Assembly (NCBI GenBank): GCA_028868895.1
Contig: JAGWTP010000018.1
Coordinates: 1-47,089, forward strand
Reading direction: 5' to 3'
Origin: Burkholderiales bacterium
Lineage (GTDB): Bacteria > Pseudomonadota > Gammaproteobacteria > Burkholderiales > Burkholderiaceae_C
DNA length: 47,089 bases
Below the pieces are notes generated by a model. It saw nothing but the letters and a program-made list of their open reading frames with translations, was not told the DNA's origin and did not search any database. A program made the position numbers and the translations under genes. This document shows positions 38,060-46,864 of the stretch, one piece after another (positions within the stretch are counted from its first letter, which is position 1; every line of letters starts with the position of its first letter).

Positions 38060-39517
38060 ATGAGACCCAGCTTCGACGAAATGCGTGCCGACGCCGGCAC
38101 CGTGCGCGAGCACTACCGCGGCTACGACCGCTGGCTGGCGCAGCAACCCACCGACGTGATGCAGTCGCGCCGCGAAGAGGCCGAAGTGATCTTTCGGCGC
38201 GTGGGCATCACCTTCGCGGTGTACGGCACCAAGGACGACGATGCGAACTCGCCAGACGCGCATAACGCCGGCACCGAGCGCCTGATCCCGTTCGACCTGA
38301 TCCCGCGCGTGATCCCGGCGCACGAGTGGGCCGAGTTGGAGCGCGGCCTGGCGCAGCGGGTGCGTGCCCTGAACCGCTTCATTCACGACGTCTACCACGG
38401 CCAGGAGATCATCAAGGCCGGCCTCGTGCCGGCCGAGCAGATCCTGGGCAACGCACAGTTCCGCCCCGAGATGATGGGCGTGGACGTGCCGGGCGGCATC
38501 TACTCGCACATCTCGGGCATCGACATCGTCCGCGCCGCCAACGCCGACGGCAGCGGCAGCTACCACGTGCTCGAAGACAACCTGCGCGTGCCCAGCGGCG
38601 TGAGCTACATGCTCGAAGACCGCAAGATGATGATGCGGCTGTTTCCCGAACTGTTCAGCCAGCACCGCGTCGCGCCGGTCGCCCACTACCCCGACCTGCT
38701 GCTCGAAACGCTGCGCTCGGTGGCGCCGCCTTCGGTGAACGAGCCGACCGTGGTCGTGCTCACGCCGGGCATGCACAACAGCGCGTACTTCGAGCACGCA
38801 TTCCTGGCGCAGCAGATGGGCATCGAGCTGGTCGAGGGTCAGGACCTGTTCGTCAAGGACAATTTCGTCTACATGCGCACCACGCAAGGCCCGAAACGGG
38901 TCGACGTGATCTACCGCCGCGTCGACGACGACTTTCTCGACCCCGACGCCTTCCGCAAGGATTCGACGCTGGGCTGCGCCGGGTTGCTCAAGGCTTACCG
39001 TGCCGGCAACGTGACGCTGTCCAACGCGATCGGCACCGGCGTGGCCGACGACAAGTCGATCTACCCGTACGTGCCGAAGATGATCGAGTTCTACCTCGGC
39101 GAGACCCCGATCCTGCACAACGTGCCGACCTACCTGTGCCGCCAGCCCGCCGACCTGAGCCACGTGCTCGCCCACCTCGACGAACTCGTCGTCAAGGAGG
39201 TGCACGGCGCGGGCGGCTACGGCATGCTGATCGGGCCCGCGGCCACCCGCGCCGAGATCGACGACTTCCGCCGCGCGCTGCTGGCCAACCCGGCCGGCTA
39301 CATCGCCCAGCCCACGCTTGCGCTGTCGACCTGCCCGACCTACGTCGACAGCGGCATCGCGCCGCGCCACATCGACCTGCGCCCGTTCGTGCTCAGCGGC
39401 AAGGCGGTGCAGATGGTGCCCGGCGGCCTGACGCGCGTGGCACTCAAGGAAGGCTCGCTGGTCGTCAACTCGTCGCAGGGCGGCGGGACCAAGGACACCT
39501 GGGTGCTGGAAGCCTGA
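38060..39517 (+). CDS. Circularly permuted ATP-grasp protein (DUF404/DUF407 type)
   Basis: This 485-residue protein is a circularly permuted ATP-grasp ligase of the group linked to alpha-E and transglutaminase genes. Typical segments: LIPFDLIPRVIPAHEW, RALNRFIHDVYHGQEIIKAG, ISGIDIVRAANADGSGSYHV then LEDNLRVPSGVSYML, LTPGMHNSAYFEHAFLA, DELVVKEVHGAGGYGM (Lys and Gly-rich ATP-contact loop), and GGGTKDTWVLE. A peptide-bond-forming ligase is predicted for the family, with unknown substrate. The ATG at 38060 has GGAGA upstream. It is the first gene of the cluster; the next real gene, alpha-E, begins 160 bp after it, behind a duplicated fragment. Confidence 0.88.
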   Translation: MRPSFDEMRADAGTVREHYRGYDRWLAQQPTDVMQSRREEAEVIFRRVGITFAVYGTKDDDANSPDAHNAGTERLIPFDLIPRVIPAHEWAELERGLAQRVRALNRFIHDVYHGQEIIKAGLVPAEQILGNAQFRPEMMGVDVPGGIYSHISGIDIVRAANADGSGSYHVLEDNLRVPSGVSYMLEDRKMMMRLFPELFSQHRVAPVAHYPDLLLETLRSVAPPSVNEPTVVVLTPGMHNSAYFEHAFLAQQMGIELVEGQDLFVKDNFVYMRTTQGPKRVDVIYRRVDDDFLDPDAFRKDSTLGCAGLLKAYRAGNVTLSNAIGTGVADDKSIYPYVPKMIEFYLGETPILHNVPTYLCRQPADLSHVLAHLDELVVKEVHGAGGYGMLIGPAATRAEIDDFRRALLANPAGYIAQPTLALSTCPTYVDSGIAPRHIDLRPFVLSGKAVQMVPGGLTRVALKEGSLVVNSSQGGGTKDTWVLEA

Positions 39518-39532
39518 ACGGGAGACATCGAA

Positions 39533-39688
39533 ATGCTGTCACGCACTGCCGATCACCTGTTCTGGATGGCGCGCTACATGGAGCGGGCCGGTCAAGCGAG
39601 AAGCGCTTGGGGCGCAGCCCAAAACACTGCTTCGCGCGCCAGCGCGTGCGGGGTTTTCGGCCAACCGGAGTCGCACGATGCTGTCTAG
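39533..39688 (+). pseudogene. Duplicated 5' end of the alpha-E gene followed by an inserted segment
   Basis: The first 57 bases (MLSRTADHLFWMARYMERA) are almost the same as the start of the real alpha-E gene at 39678. They then run into an unrelated 88-bp segment (39590–39677) containing GAAGC...GCTTC and TTGGG...CCCAA hairpins. The frame ends at TAG 39686–39688, inside the first codons of the real gene, giving a 51-residue product if translated. Its ATG at 39533 has GGGAGA upstream, the position where the alpha-E gene would normally start after the ATP-grasp gene. All differences between the two copies in this 57-bp block are synonymous. It could now act as a leader frame coupled to alpha-E. 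Confidence 0.75.
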
Positions 39689-40658
39689 GACTGCTGACCA
39701 CCTCTTCTGGATGGCGCGCTACATGGAGCGGGCCGAAAACACCGCGCGCATGCTGGATGTGAACTACCAGGCTTCGCTGATGCCGCAGTCCGCGGCCGAG
39801 GCCGAGAAGGGCTGGAAGGGGCTGCTCGGCATCAGCGAGCTGAGCGGCGACTTCGCGAAGCGCCACGGTGCGGTCTCGCCCGACAGCGTGATGCGCTACA
39901 TGGTCAGCGACGAGGCCAACGGGTCGAGCATCCGCAACTGCCTGCGGGCCGCGCGCGAGAACGCCCGGGCGGTGCGCGGCACCTTGACCACCGAGGTCTG
40001 GGAAACGCAGAACCAGACCTGGCTCGAATTCCAGCGCATGGTCGCGACCGAATCGTACCTGCGCGACCCGAGCAACCTGTTCGAGTGGGTCAAGTTCCGA
40101 TCGCACCTGTCGCGCGGCGTCACGGTGGGCACGATGCTGCAGGACGAGGCCTTCCACTTCCTGCGCATCGGCAGCTTCCTGGAGCGCGCCGACAACACCG
40201 CGCGGCTGCTCGACGTGAAGTTCCACGCGGTCGAGAGCGAGTACCACGGCGCCAACGGCGGCATCGCCGGCGGCGCGTCGGGTCGCGACATCGAGATCGA
40301 CTTCTATCACTGGTCGGGCATCCTGCGGTCGGTGTCGGGCTTCGAGGTCTATCGCAAGGCCTACCGCAACGTGATCCGTCCCGAGAAGGTTGCCGAGCTG
40401 CTGATCCTGCGCGCCGACATGCCGCGCTCGCTGGCCGCCTGCATGCACGAGGTGGTTGCCAACCTGAAGATGGTCGCCAACGAGCAGTCGGCCGAAACGC
40501 TGCGCCACGCCGGCCGCTTGCGCGCCGATCTGCAATACGGTCGCATCGACGAGATCCTGGCGACCGGCCTGCACGCTTACCTGACGCAGTTTCTCGAACG
40601 CGTCGGCACGCTCGGCCTGGGCATCAGCCGCGATTTCCTCGTCCCGGTGGCGGCCTGA
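39678..40658 (+). CDS. Alpha-E domain protein
   Basis: This 326-residue all-helical alpha-E protein has the conserved start MLSRTADHLFWMARYMERAE and further motifs NTARMLDVNYQASLMPQSA, RENARAVRGTLTTEVWE, FLRIGSFLERADNTARLLDV and FEVYRKAYRN. The family always travels with ATP-grasp and transglutaminase genes and is thought to take part in making or processing a peptide-like product; the exact role is unknown. CCGGAG lies before the ATG at a usable distance, inside the 88-bp inserted segment, so translation now depends on that insert. The stop is followed by a 214-bp gap that holds a MITE-like palindrome. Confidence 0.9.
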   Translation: MLSRTADHLFWMARYMERAENTARMLDVNYQASLMPQSAAEAEKGWKGLLGISELSGDFAKRHGAVSPDSVMRYMVSDEANGSSIRNCLRAARENARAVRGTLTTEVWETQNQTWLEFQRMVATESYLRDPSNLFEWVKFRSHLSRGVTVGTMLQDEAFHFLRIGSFLERADNTARLLDVKFHAVESEYHGANGGIAGGASGRDIEIDFYHWSGILRSVSGFEVYRKAYRNVIRPEKVAELLILRADMPRSLAACMHEVVANLKMVANEQSAETLRHAGRLRADLQYGRIDEILATGLHAYLTQFLERVGTLGLGISRDFLVPVAA

Positions 40659-40690
40659 TATTCGGCGCAGTGGAGGACTGATGGACTCCT

Positions 40691-40808
40691 TTTGCCACAA
40701 AGACGCCAAGACACCAAGAAGTCGAGAGCGGCAAGCCAGGACGGCGCGCGCGTCCTCTCTGAATTGCCTGCTTTCTCTTCCTTGGTGCCTTCGCGTCTTT
40801 GTGGCAAA
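40691..40808. repeat. 118-bp MITE-like palindromic element
   Basis: The left arm 40691–40721 and right arm 40777–40808 are inverted copies that share TTTGCCACAAAGACGC at their outer ends, then AAG and CACCAAG, with few mismatches. The middle continues to pair (GAGAGCGGCAA with TTGCCTGCTTTCTC; AGGACG with CGTCCT), so the whole element folds into one long hairpin. It has no coding content. Similar CACAAAGACGCGAAGG-type repeats are scattered in many bacterial genomes. It lies between the alpha-E and transglutaminase genes and could attenuate or process the operon RNA. Confidence 0.8.
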
Positions 40809-40872
40809 GATCGCTGCACAGTCCCCCACGTCCCATCGCACAACGACAGGCTAGACCCCTTCCAAGGCAACC

Positions 40873-43800
40873 ATGTCCATCCATGTCGCACTGAATCACG
40901 TCACTCACTACCAGTACGACCGGCCGATCAACCTGGGGCCGCAGATCGTGCGGCTGCGCCCCGCGCCGCACTCGCGCACGCGCATCCTGAGCTACTCGAT
41001 GCGGGTCGAGCCGGCCGCGCACTTCATCAACTGGCAGCAGGACCCGCAGTCGAACTACCTCGCGCGGCTGGTGTTCCCCGACAAGACCACGAGCTTTCGG
41101 ATCGAGGTCGACCTCGTTGCCGAAATGGCGGTGCTCAATCCGTTCGATTTCTTCCTCGAGCCTTCGGCCGAGCACTTCCCGTTCGGCTACGAGGCCGAGC
41201 TGGCGGTCGAGCTTGCGCCTTACATGATCAAGGCACCCGGCCTGGCCACCGCGCCGGCGTTCGAGGCCTACCTGGCCGGCATCTCTCGCGACAAGACGCC
41301 GACCAACGACTTTCTCGTCGCGCTCAACCAGAAGCTGCAGCGCGACATCGGCTACCTGGTGCGCCTGGAGCCCGGCGTGCAGACGCCCGAGGAGACGCTG
41401 GTCAAGGCCAGCGGCTCGTGCCGCGACACCGGCTGGCTGCTGGTGCAACTGCTGCGCCACCTCGGCCTGGCCGCGCGCTTCGTCTCGGGCTACCTGATCC
41501 AGCTCAAGAGCGACGTGAAGTCGCTCGACGGCCCGAGCGGCACCGAGATCGACTTCACCGACCTGCACGCCTGGTGCGAGGTCTACCTGCCCGGCGCCGG
41601 CTGGATCGGCCTGGACCCGACATCGGGGCTGCTCGCCGGCGAGGGCCACATCCCGCTCGCGTGCTCGCCCGAACCGTCGTCGGCGGCGCCGGTGAGCGGC
41701 GCGATCGACGACTGCGAGACCACCTTCGAGCACTCGATGTCGGTCACCCGCGTGTGGGAAGCGCCGCGCGTCACGCTGCCCTACACCGAAGCGCAATGGA
41801 GCGCCATCGACCGGCTCGGCCACCAGGTCGACGCCGACCTGCGCCGCCACGACGTGCGCCTCACGCAAGGCGGCGAGCCGACCTTCGTGTCGGTCGACGA
41901 CCGCGAAGGCGCCGAGTGGAACACCGAGGCGATGGGCCCGACCAAGCGCATCCTCAGCGCCGACCTGATGGACAAGCTGCGCGCGCGCTACGGCGAGGGC
42001 GGCCTGCTGCACTACGGGCAGGGCAAGTGGTACCCCGGCGAGCAGTTGCCGCGCTGGTCGCTGAACCTGTTCTGGCGCAAGGACAAGGAGCCGGTCTGGA
42101 CCCACCCCGAGATGTTCGCGAGCGAGCACACCGACTACGGCGCGACCGAGGTTCATGCACACCGCTTCCTGGCCGGCGTGGCCAAGCGGCTCGGCCTCGA
42201 CCCGAAGCACGTGTTCCCCGCCTACGAAGACACCTGGTACTACCTGTGGCGCGAGCGCAAGCTGCCGACCAACGTCGACCCGTTCGACGCACGCCTGGCC
42301 GACCCACTCGAGCGCGACCGCATCCGCAAGATCTTCACGCAGGGCCTGGACAAGGTCGTCGGCCACGTGCTGCCGGTGGCGCGCAACCCGTCGCCCGCGT
42401 CGTCGATGCCGCGCTGGCAGTCGGGCTCGTGGTTCCTGCGCGCCGAGCGCTGCTACCTGATCCCCGGCGACTCGGCGATGGGCTACCGCCTGCCGCTGGA
42501 CTCGCAGCCGTGGGCCAAAGAGACTGACCTGCCGTGGGTCTACCCGCCCGACCAGACCCAGGCCTACGCGCCGCTGCCGCCGTATCGGCGCCTGCGCTAC
42601 GCCAACGCCAGCCACGAGACCGGTGCCGGTGCCGGCGCGGGCGCCAACGTGGGGACGGGGGCAACTCCCGACGGCCTTGCCGGTCGATCGCGCGCGGTGT
42701 TGAGCGGCGAGCGCTCGCCGACCTTCGGTGTCCCGGCGGCGGCGCGCGCACCGCAGCGCTTCGAGTCGGCCGCGTTCGTCACGCGCACCGCGATGAGCGC
42801 CGAGCCGCGCCACGGTCGGCTGTACATCTTCATGCCGCCGGCAACCGCGCTCGAGGACTACCTGGAGCTCGTCTGCGCCATCGAAGACACCGCGCTCGAG
42901 ATGAAGCTGCCGGTCATCCTCGAGGGCTACGAGCCGCCGAAAGACCCACGCCTGGCGCTGCTGCGCGTCACCCCCGACCCCGGCGTGATCGAGGTCAACA
43001 TCCACCCCGCGCACAGCTGGGGCGAGCTGGTCGAACAGGCCACCCACTTGTACCAGTCGGCCCACGAGACGCGGTTGTCGACCGAGAAGTTCATGCTCGA
43101 CGGCCGCCACACCGGCACCGGCGGCGGCAACCACTTCGTGCTCGGTGGCGCCACCGTCGCCGACTCGCCGTTCCTGCGCCGCCCCGATCTGCTCGCCAGC
43201 ATGGTCGCGTACTGGCACAACCACCCGGCGCTGAGCTACCTGTTCTCGGGCCTGTTCGTCGGGCCCACGAGCCAGGCGCCGCGCGTCGACGAGGCGCGCA
43301 ACGACTCGGTCTACGAAATCGAGATCGCGTTCGCGGAGCTCAAGCGCCTTACCGCCGAGAACGGCCACGTTCCGCCATGGCTGATCGACCGGCTGATGCG
43401 CAACCTGCTGATCGACGTGACCGGCAACACCCACCGCGCCGAGTTCTGCATCGACAAGCTCTACTCGCCCGACGGGCCCACCGGGCGCCTCGGCCTGCTC
43501 GAGATGCGCGCCTTCGAGATGCCGCCGCACGCGCGCATGAGCCTGACCCAGCAGTTGCTGATGCGCGCGCTGGTCTCGCGCTTCTGGCAAACGCCGTACC
43601 GGCCCGAGCGGCTCAAGCGCTGGGGCACCGAACTGCATGACCGATTCATGCTGCCGCACTTCATCTGGCAGGACCTCTCCGACGTGGTCGAAGAGCTCGA
43701 CGCCGCGGGCTACCCGGTCGAACTCGACTGGTTCGCGCCGCACCTGAACTTCCGCTTTCCGCGCCTGGGCGACTTCGCCGCGATGGGGGTCGAGGTCGAG

Positions 43801-44301
43801 CTGCGCCTGGCGCTCGAGCCCTGGCACGTGATGGGCGAGGAGGGTGCGGTCGGCGGCACCGCGCGCTTCGTCGACTCATCGGTCGAGCGCGTGCAGTTGT
43901 ACGTGACCGGCCTGGTGAGCGACCGCCACGTGCTCACCTGCAATGGCCGCGCGATCCCGCTGCAACCCACCGGGCGGGTGGGCGAGTTCGTCGGCGCGGT
44001 ACGCTTTCGGGCCTGGAACCCGCCATCGGCGCTGCACCCCAGCATCGACGTGCACGCGCCGCTCGTGTTCGACCTGGTCGACACCTGGATGGGCCGCTCG
44101 ATGGGCGGCTGCCAGTACCACGTCGCCCACCCGGGCGGACGCAGCTACGACACCTTCCCGGTCAACGCCTACGAGGCCGAGGCGCGGCGCCTGGCGCGCT
44201 TCTTCCGCACCGGCCACACGCCGGGCGCGATGCAGGTGCCCAAGCAAGAGCGCAATCCGAACTTCCCGTTCACGCTCGATCTGCGCCGCGCGATGGGTTG
44301 A
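40873..44301 (+). CDS. Transglutaminase-like protein fused to DUF2126
   Basis: This 1142-residue protein has an N-terminal transglutaminase fold (MSIHVALNHVTHYQYDRPIN is the usual first strand set) with a full papain-like triad: Cys183 (KASGSCRDTGWLL), His232 (DLHAWCEVYL) and Asp248 (GLDPTSG). From about residue 310 the DUF2126 region follows (LTQGGEPTFVSVDDREGAEW, then PTKRILSADLMDKL; EDTWYYLWRERKLP). An Ala/Gly-rich insert near 580–625 is probably a linker. It may hydrolyse or form amide bonds on the product of the ATP-grasp protein, an inference from gene neighbourhood known for the family. The ATG at 40873 has only a weak ribosome-binding site. Confidence 0.9.
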   Translation: MSIHVALNHVTHYQYDRPINLGPQIVRLRPAPHSRTRILSYSMRVEPAAHFINWQQDPQSNYLARLVFPDKTTSFRIEVDLVAEMAVLNPFDFFLEPSAEHFPFGYEAELAVELAPYMIKAPGLATAPAFEAYLAGISRDKTPTNDFLVALNQKLQRDIGYLVRLEPGVQTPEETLVKASGSCRDTGWLLVQLLRHLGLAARFVSGYLIQLKSDVKSLDGPSGTEIDFTDLHAWCEVYLPGAGWIGLDPTSGLLAGEGHIPLACSPEPSSAAPVSGAIDDCETTFEHSMSVTRVWEAPRVTLPYTEAQWSAIDRLGHQVDADLRRHDVRLTQGGEPTFVSVDDREGAEWNTEAMGPTKRILSADLMDKLRARYGEGGLLHYGQGKWYPGEQLPRWSLNLFWRKDKEPVWTHPEMFASEHTDYGATEVHAHRFLAGVAKRLGLDPKHVFPAYEDTWYYLWRERKLPTNVDPFDARLADPLERDRIRKIFTQGLDKVVGHVLPVARNPSPASSMPRWQSGSWFLRAERCYLIPGDSAMGYRLPLDSQPWAKETDLPWVYPPDQTQAYAPLPPYRRLRYANASHETGAGAGAGANVGTGATPDGLAGRSRAVLSGERSPTFGVPAAARAPQRFESAAFVTRTAMSAEPRHGRLYIFMPPATALEDYLELVCAIEDTALEMKLPVILEGYEPPKDPRLALLRVTPDPGVIEVNIHPAHSWGELVEQATHLYQSAHETRLSTEKFMLDGRHTGTGGGNHFVLGGATVADSPFLRRPDLLASMVAYWHNHPALSYLFSGLFVGPTSQAPRVDEARNDSVYEIEIAFAELKRLTAENGHVPPWLIDRLMRNLLIDVTGNTHRAEFCIDKLYSPDGPTGRLGLLEMRAFEMPPHARMSLTQQLLMRALVSRFWQTPYRPERLKRWGTELHDRFMLPHFIWQDLSDVVEELDAAGYPVELDWFAPHLNFRFPRLGDFAAMGVEVELRLALEPWHVMGEEGAVGGTARFVDSSVERVQLYVTGLVSDRHVLTCNGRAIPLQPTGRVGEFVGAVRFRAWNPPSALHPSIDVHAPLVFDLVDTWMGRSMGGCQYHVAHPGGRSYDTFPVNAYEAEARRLARFFRTGHTPGAMQVPKQERNPNFPFTLDLRRAMG

Positions 44302-44366
44302 CCCGCACACGCGTCGGGCATCGGCAAGGCGACAATTCCGCTCGCCATGAGCAACGCCGCCCTCCC

Positions 44367-46853
44367 ATGCTGAAAGCCCTGCTCGACGCCTACGCCGTCC
44401 CGCCGAGCCGCTTCGACGAGATGCTGGCGGCCGGCGGCACGCCGCGCCCGCACTGGGATGCGTTCCTGCGCGCGCTCGCGGCGCGTGCCGGTGCCGAGGT
44501 CGGCGACACGCTGTCGCTGATGGAGCGCGAGATCCGCGAGAACGGCATCACCTACAACGTCTACGCCGACCCGAAGGGCGCCGACCGGCCGTGGGAGGTC
44601 GATCCGCTGCCGCTGCTGCTCTCGGCCGCCGAATGGGAGGGCATCGAAGCCGGTATCGTGCAGCGCGCCGAACTGCTCAACCGCGTGCTCGGCGACATCT
44701 ACGGTGCGCAGACCCTGCTGCGCAGCGGCGCGATTCCCGCGCCGGTGATCTTCGGCCACAGCGGCTACCAGCGTGCGGCGCACGGCATCCGGCCGGCCGG
44801 CGGCGTGCACTTGTTCCAGTACGCGGCCGACCTGGCACGCTCGCCCGACGGCCGTTGGTGGGTGGTGGCCGACCGCACGCAGGCGCCGTCGGGTGCGGGC
44901 TATGCGCTGGAGAACCGGCTGGTCGTGTCGCGCGTGTTCCCGCAGATGTTCGCCGACCTGAACGTGCAGCACCTCGCGTCGTTCTTCGCCGGCCTGCGCG
45001 ACTCGCTGCTGCACTGGGCGCCGAAGCCGGCCGCGGGCGACGGCGCGCCGCGGGTCGTGCTGCTCACTCCGGGCCCGTACAACGAGACCTACTTCGAGCA
45101 CGCGCTGATCGCACGCTACCTCGGCTTTGCACTCGTCGAGGGCAGCGACCTGACGGTACGCGATGGCTGCGTCTGGATGAAGACGGTCGAGGGTCTGCAG
45201 CGCGTGCACGCGATCCTGCGCCGCCAGGACGACGACTACTGCGACCCGCTCGAGCTGCGCTCCGACTCGGCGCTGGGCGTGGCCGGCCTGACCGACTGCG
45301 CCCGGCGCGGCACGGTGTTCATCGGCAACGCGCTCGGCTCGGGCGTGATCGAATCCGGCGCGCTGCTCGGCTACCTGCCGCAACTGTGCGAGCAACTGCT
45401 CGGTGAGCCGCTCAGGTTGCCGTCGATCGCGACCTGGTGGCTCGGCGAGCCGGCCGCGTTCGACGACGCCTGGAAGCGCCTGGACAAGCTGCTCATCAAG
45501 CCGCTGGAACGCTCCGCGCGCGAGCCGGCGCTGTTCGGTGCCGATCTGTCGACCGACGAACGCACCGTGTTGCGCGCCCACGTGGCGGCGCGGCCGCAGC
45601 GCTTCGTCGCGCAGGAGTGGGTGCATCTGTCGCAGGCGCCGGTGCTCGAGCGCCGCGACGGCAGGCCCGCGCCGGGCGGCGAGGTGCTCGCGCCGCGTGC
45701 GGTCGGGCTGCGCGTGTTCGCGGTGGCCACGCCCGACGGCTATCGGGTGATGCCGGGAGGCCTGACGCGGGTGGCCGGGGCCGGCGAGTCGCGCGCGATC
45801 GCGATGCAGCGCGGCGGCCGATCCAAGGACACCTGGGTGCTGTCGAGCGCGCCGGTGAACGCTTCGTTCTCGTTGCTCTCGACGACGGTGCGCGCCGAAG
45901 ACCTAGTGGCCTCGCGCGCCAACCTGCCGTCGCGCGCGGCCGAGAACCTGTTCTGGTACGGACGCTACAGCGAGCGCTGCGACTGCGCGGCGCGCGCGCT
46001 GCGCGTCGCGATCGCCGGCGTGCTCGACCCGGTGGCCGGGCACACCGACGGTCTCGCCCCGGCGATCGTGCTGGCCCACCGCCTCGCGCTGATCGACAGC
46101 ACCGACGATGCCGACGCGGCACTGCTGCGCGCCGCCACGCACCCCGAGGCGGCGCTGGCGCAGCGGCTGCGCCAGCTCTCCCGCGCGGCGTTCAACCTGC
46201 GCGACCGCATGTCGGCCGACAACTGGCGCACGCTGAACCGCCTCGCTGCCGACCCGGTCTTCAGGCGTGGCGCTTCGGCGTCGGTGCGCCTGCCGGTGGC
46301 ACTGAGCTGGCTCGACCGCGCCGTCACCGCGATGATGACGCTCTCCGGCTTCGCGCTCGACGGCATGACCCGCAACGCCGGCTGGCGTTTCCTGTCGATC
46401 GGGCGGCGCATCGAACGCCTGGCCAACCTGAGCATGACGCTGCAGGTCGCCACCACCGAAGGCCGTGTGCACGGCATCGACTGGCTGCTCGAACTGACCG
46501 ACTCGATCGGCACCTACCGTTCGCGCTACCTGGTCGCACCCGAATGGCTGCCGGTGCTCGACCTGCTGCTGCGCGACGAGACCAACCCGCGCTCGGTGGC
46601 GTTCCAGCTCAAGGGCCTGGCCGAATACATCGACCGGCTCGAACTCGGCCACGGTCGCTTCGCCAGCGATGTGCTGGCGCCGGCGCACGCCGCGCTGCGC
46701 GACCTGAACGCGCTCGACCTGGACCCCGAGAGCCCGGCCCTGGCCCAGCTGCTGGAGCAGTTGCGGCGCTGCGCGAGCGCGGTCTCGGACGAGCTGAGCC
46801 TGAAGTTCTTTTCGCACGCCCAGTCGCGCAGCGTGCTGTCGCTGGTGGCCTGA
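44367..46853 (+). CDS. Fused circularly permuted ATP-grasp and alpha-E protein
   Basis: This 828-residue protein joins both partners of the cluster in one chain. Residues 1 to about 480 are ATP-grasp (MEREIRENGITYNVYADPKG, AGYALENRLVVSRVFPQMFA, LLTPGPYNETYFEHALIARY, RGGRSKDTWVLSS). About 505–828 are alpha-E (RAAENLFWYGRYSERCDCAA, RFLSIGRRIERLANLSMTLQ, RDETNPRSVAFQLKGLAEYI). The ATG at 44367 starts MLKALLDAYAVPPSRFDEML. It is paralogous to the separate genes at 38060 and 39678 and lies 65 bp after the DUF2126 gene. Confidence 0.9.
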   Translation: MLKALLDAYAVPPSRFDEMLAAGGTPRPHWDAFLRALAARAGAEVGDTLSLMEREIRENGITYNVYADPKGADRPWEVDPLPLLLSAAEWEGIEAGIVQRAELLNRVLGDIYGAQTLLRSGAIPAPVIFGHSGYQRAAHGIRPAGGVHLFQYAADLARSPDGRWWVVADRTQAPSGAGYALENRLVVSRVFPQMFADLNVQHLASFFAGLRDSLLHWAPKPAAGDGAPRVVLLTPGPYNETYFEHALIARYLGFALVEGSDLTVRDGCVWMKTVEGLQRVHAILRRQDDDYCDPLELRSDSALGVAGLTDCARRGTVFIGNALGSGVIESGALLGYLPQLCEQLLGEPLRLPSIATWWLGEPAAFDDAWKRLDKLLIKPLERSAREPALFGADLSTDERTVLRAHVAARPQRFVAQEWVHLSQAPVLERRDGRPAPGGEVLAPRAVGLRVFAVATPDGYRVMPGGLTRVAGAGESRAIAMQRGGRSKDTWVLSSAPVNASFSLLSTTVRAEDLVASRANLPSRAAENLFWYGRYSERCDCAARALRVAIAGVLDPVAGHTDGLAPAIVLAHRLALIDSTDDADAALLRAATHPEAALAQRLRQLSRAAFNLRDRMSADNWRTLNRLAADPVFRRGASASVRLPVALSWLDRAVTAMMTLSGFALDGMTRNAGWRFLSIGRRIERLANLSMTLQVATTEGRVHGIDWLLELTDSIGTYRSRYLVAPEWLPVLDLLLRDETNPRSVAFQLKGLAEYIDRLELGHGRFASDVLAPAHAALRDLNALDLDPESPALAQLLEQLRRCASAVSDELSLKFFSHAQSRSVLSLVA

Positions 46854-46864
46854 CGTACCGCGCC

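Noticed and set aside
40624-43827. 1067-codon minus-strand open frame opposite the transglutaminase gene
   Set aside because: Antisense to a well-supported gene with a catalytic triad; the product is low complexity and matches no family.
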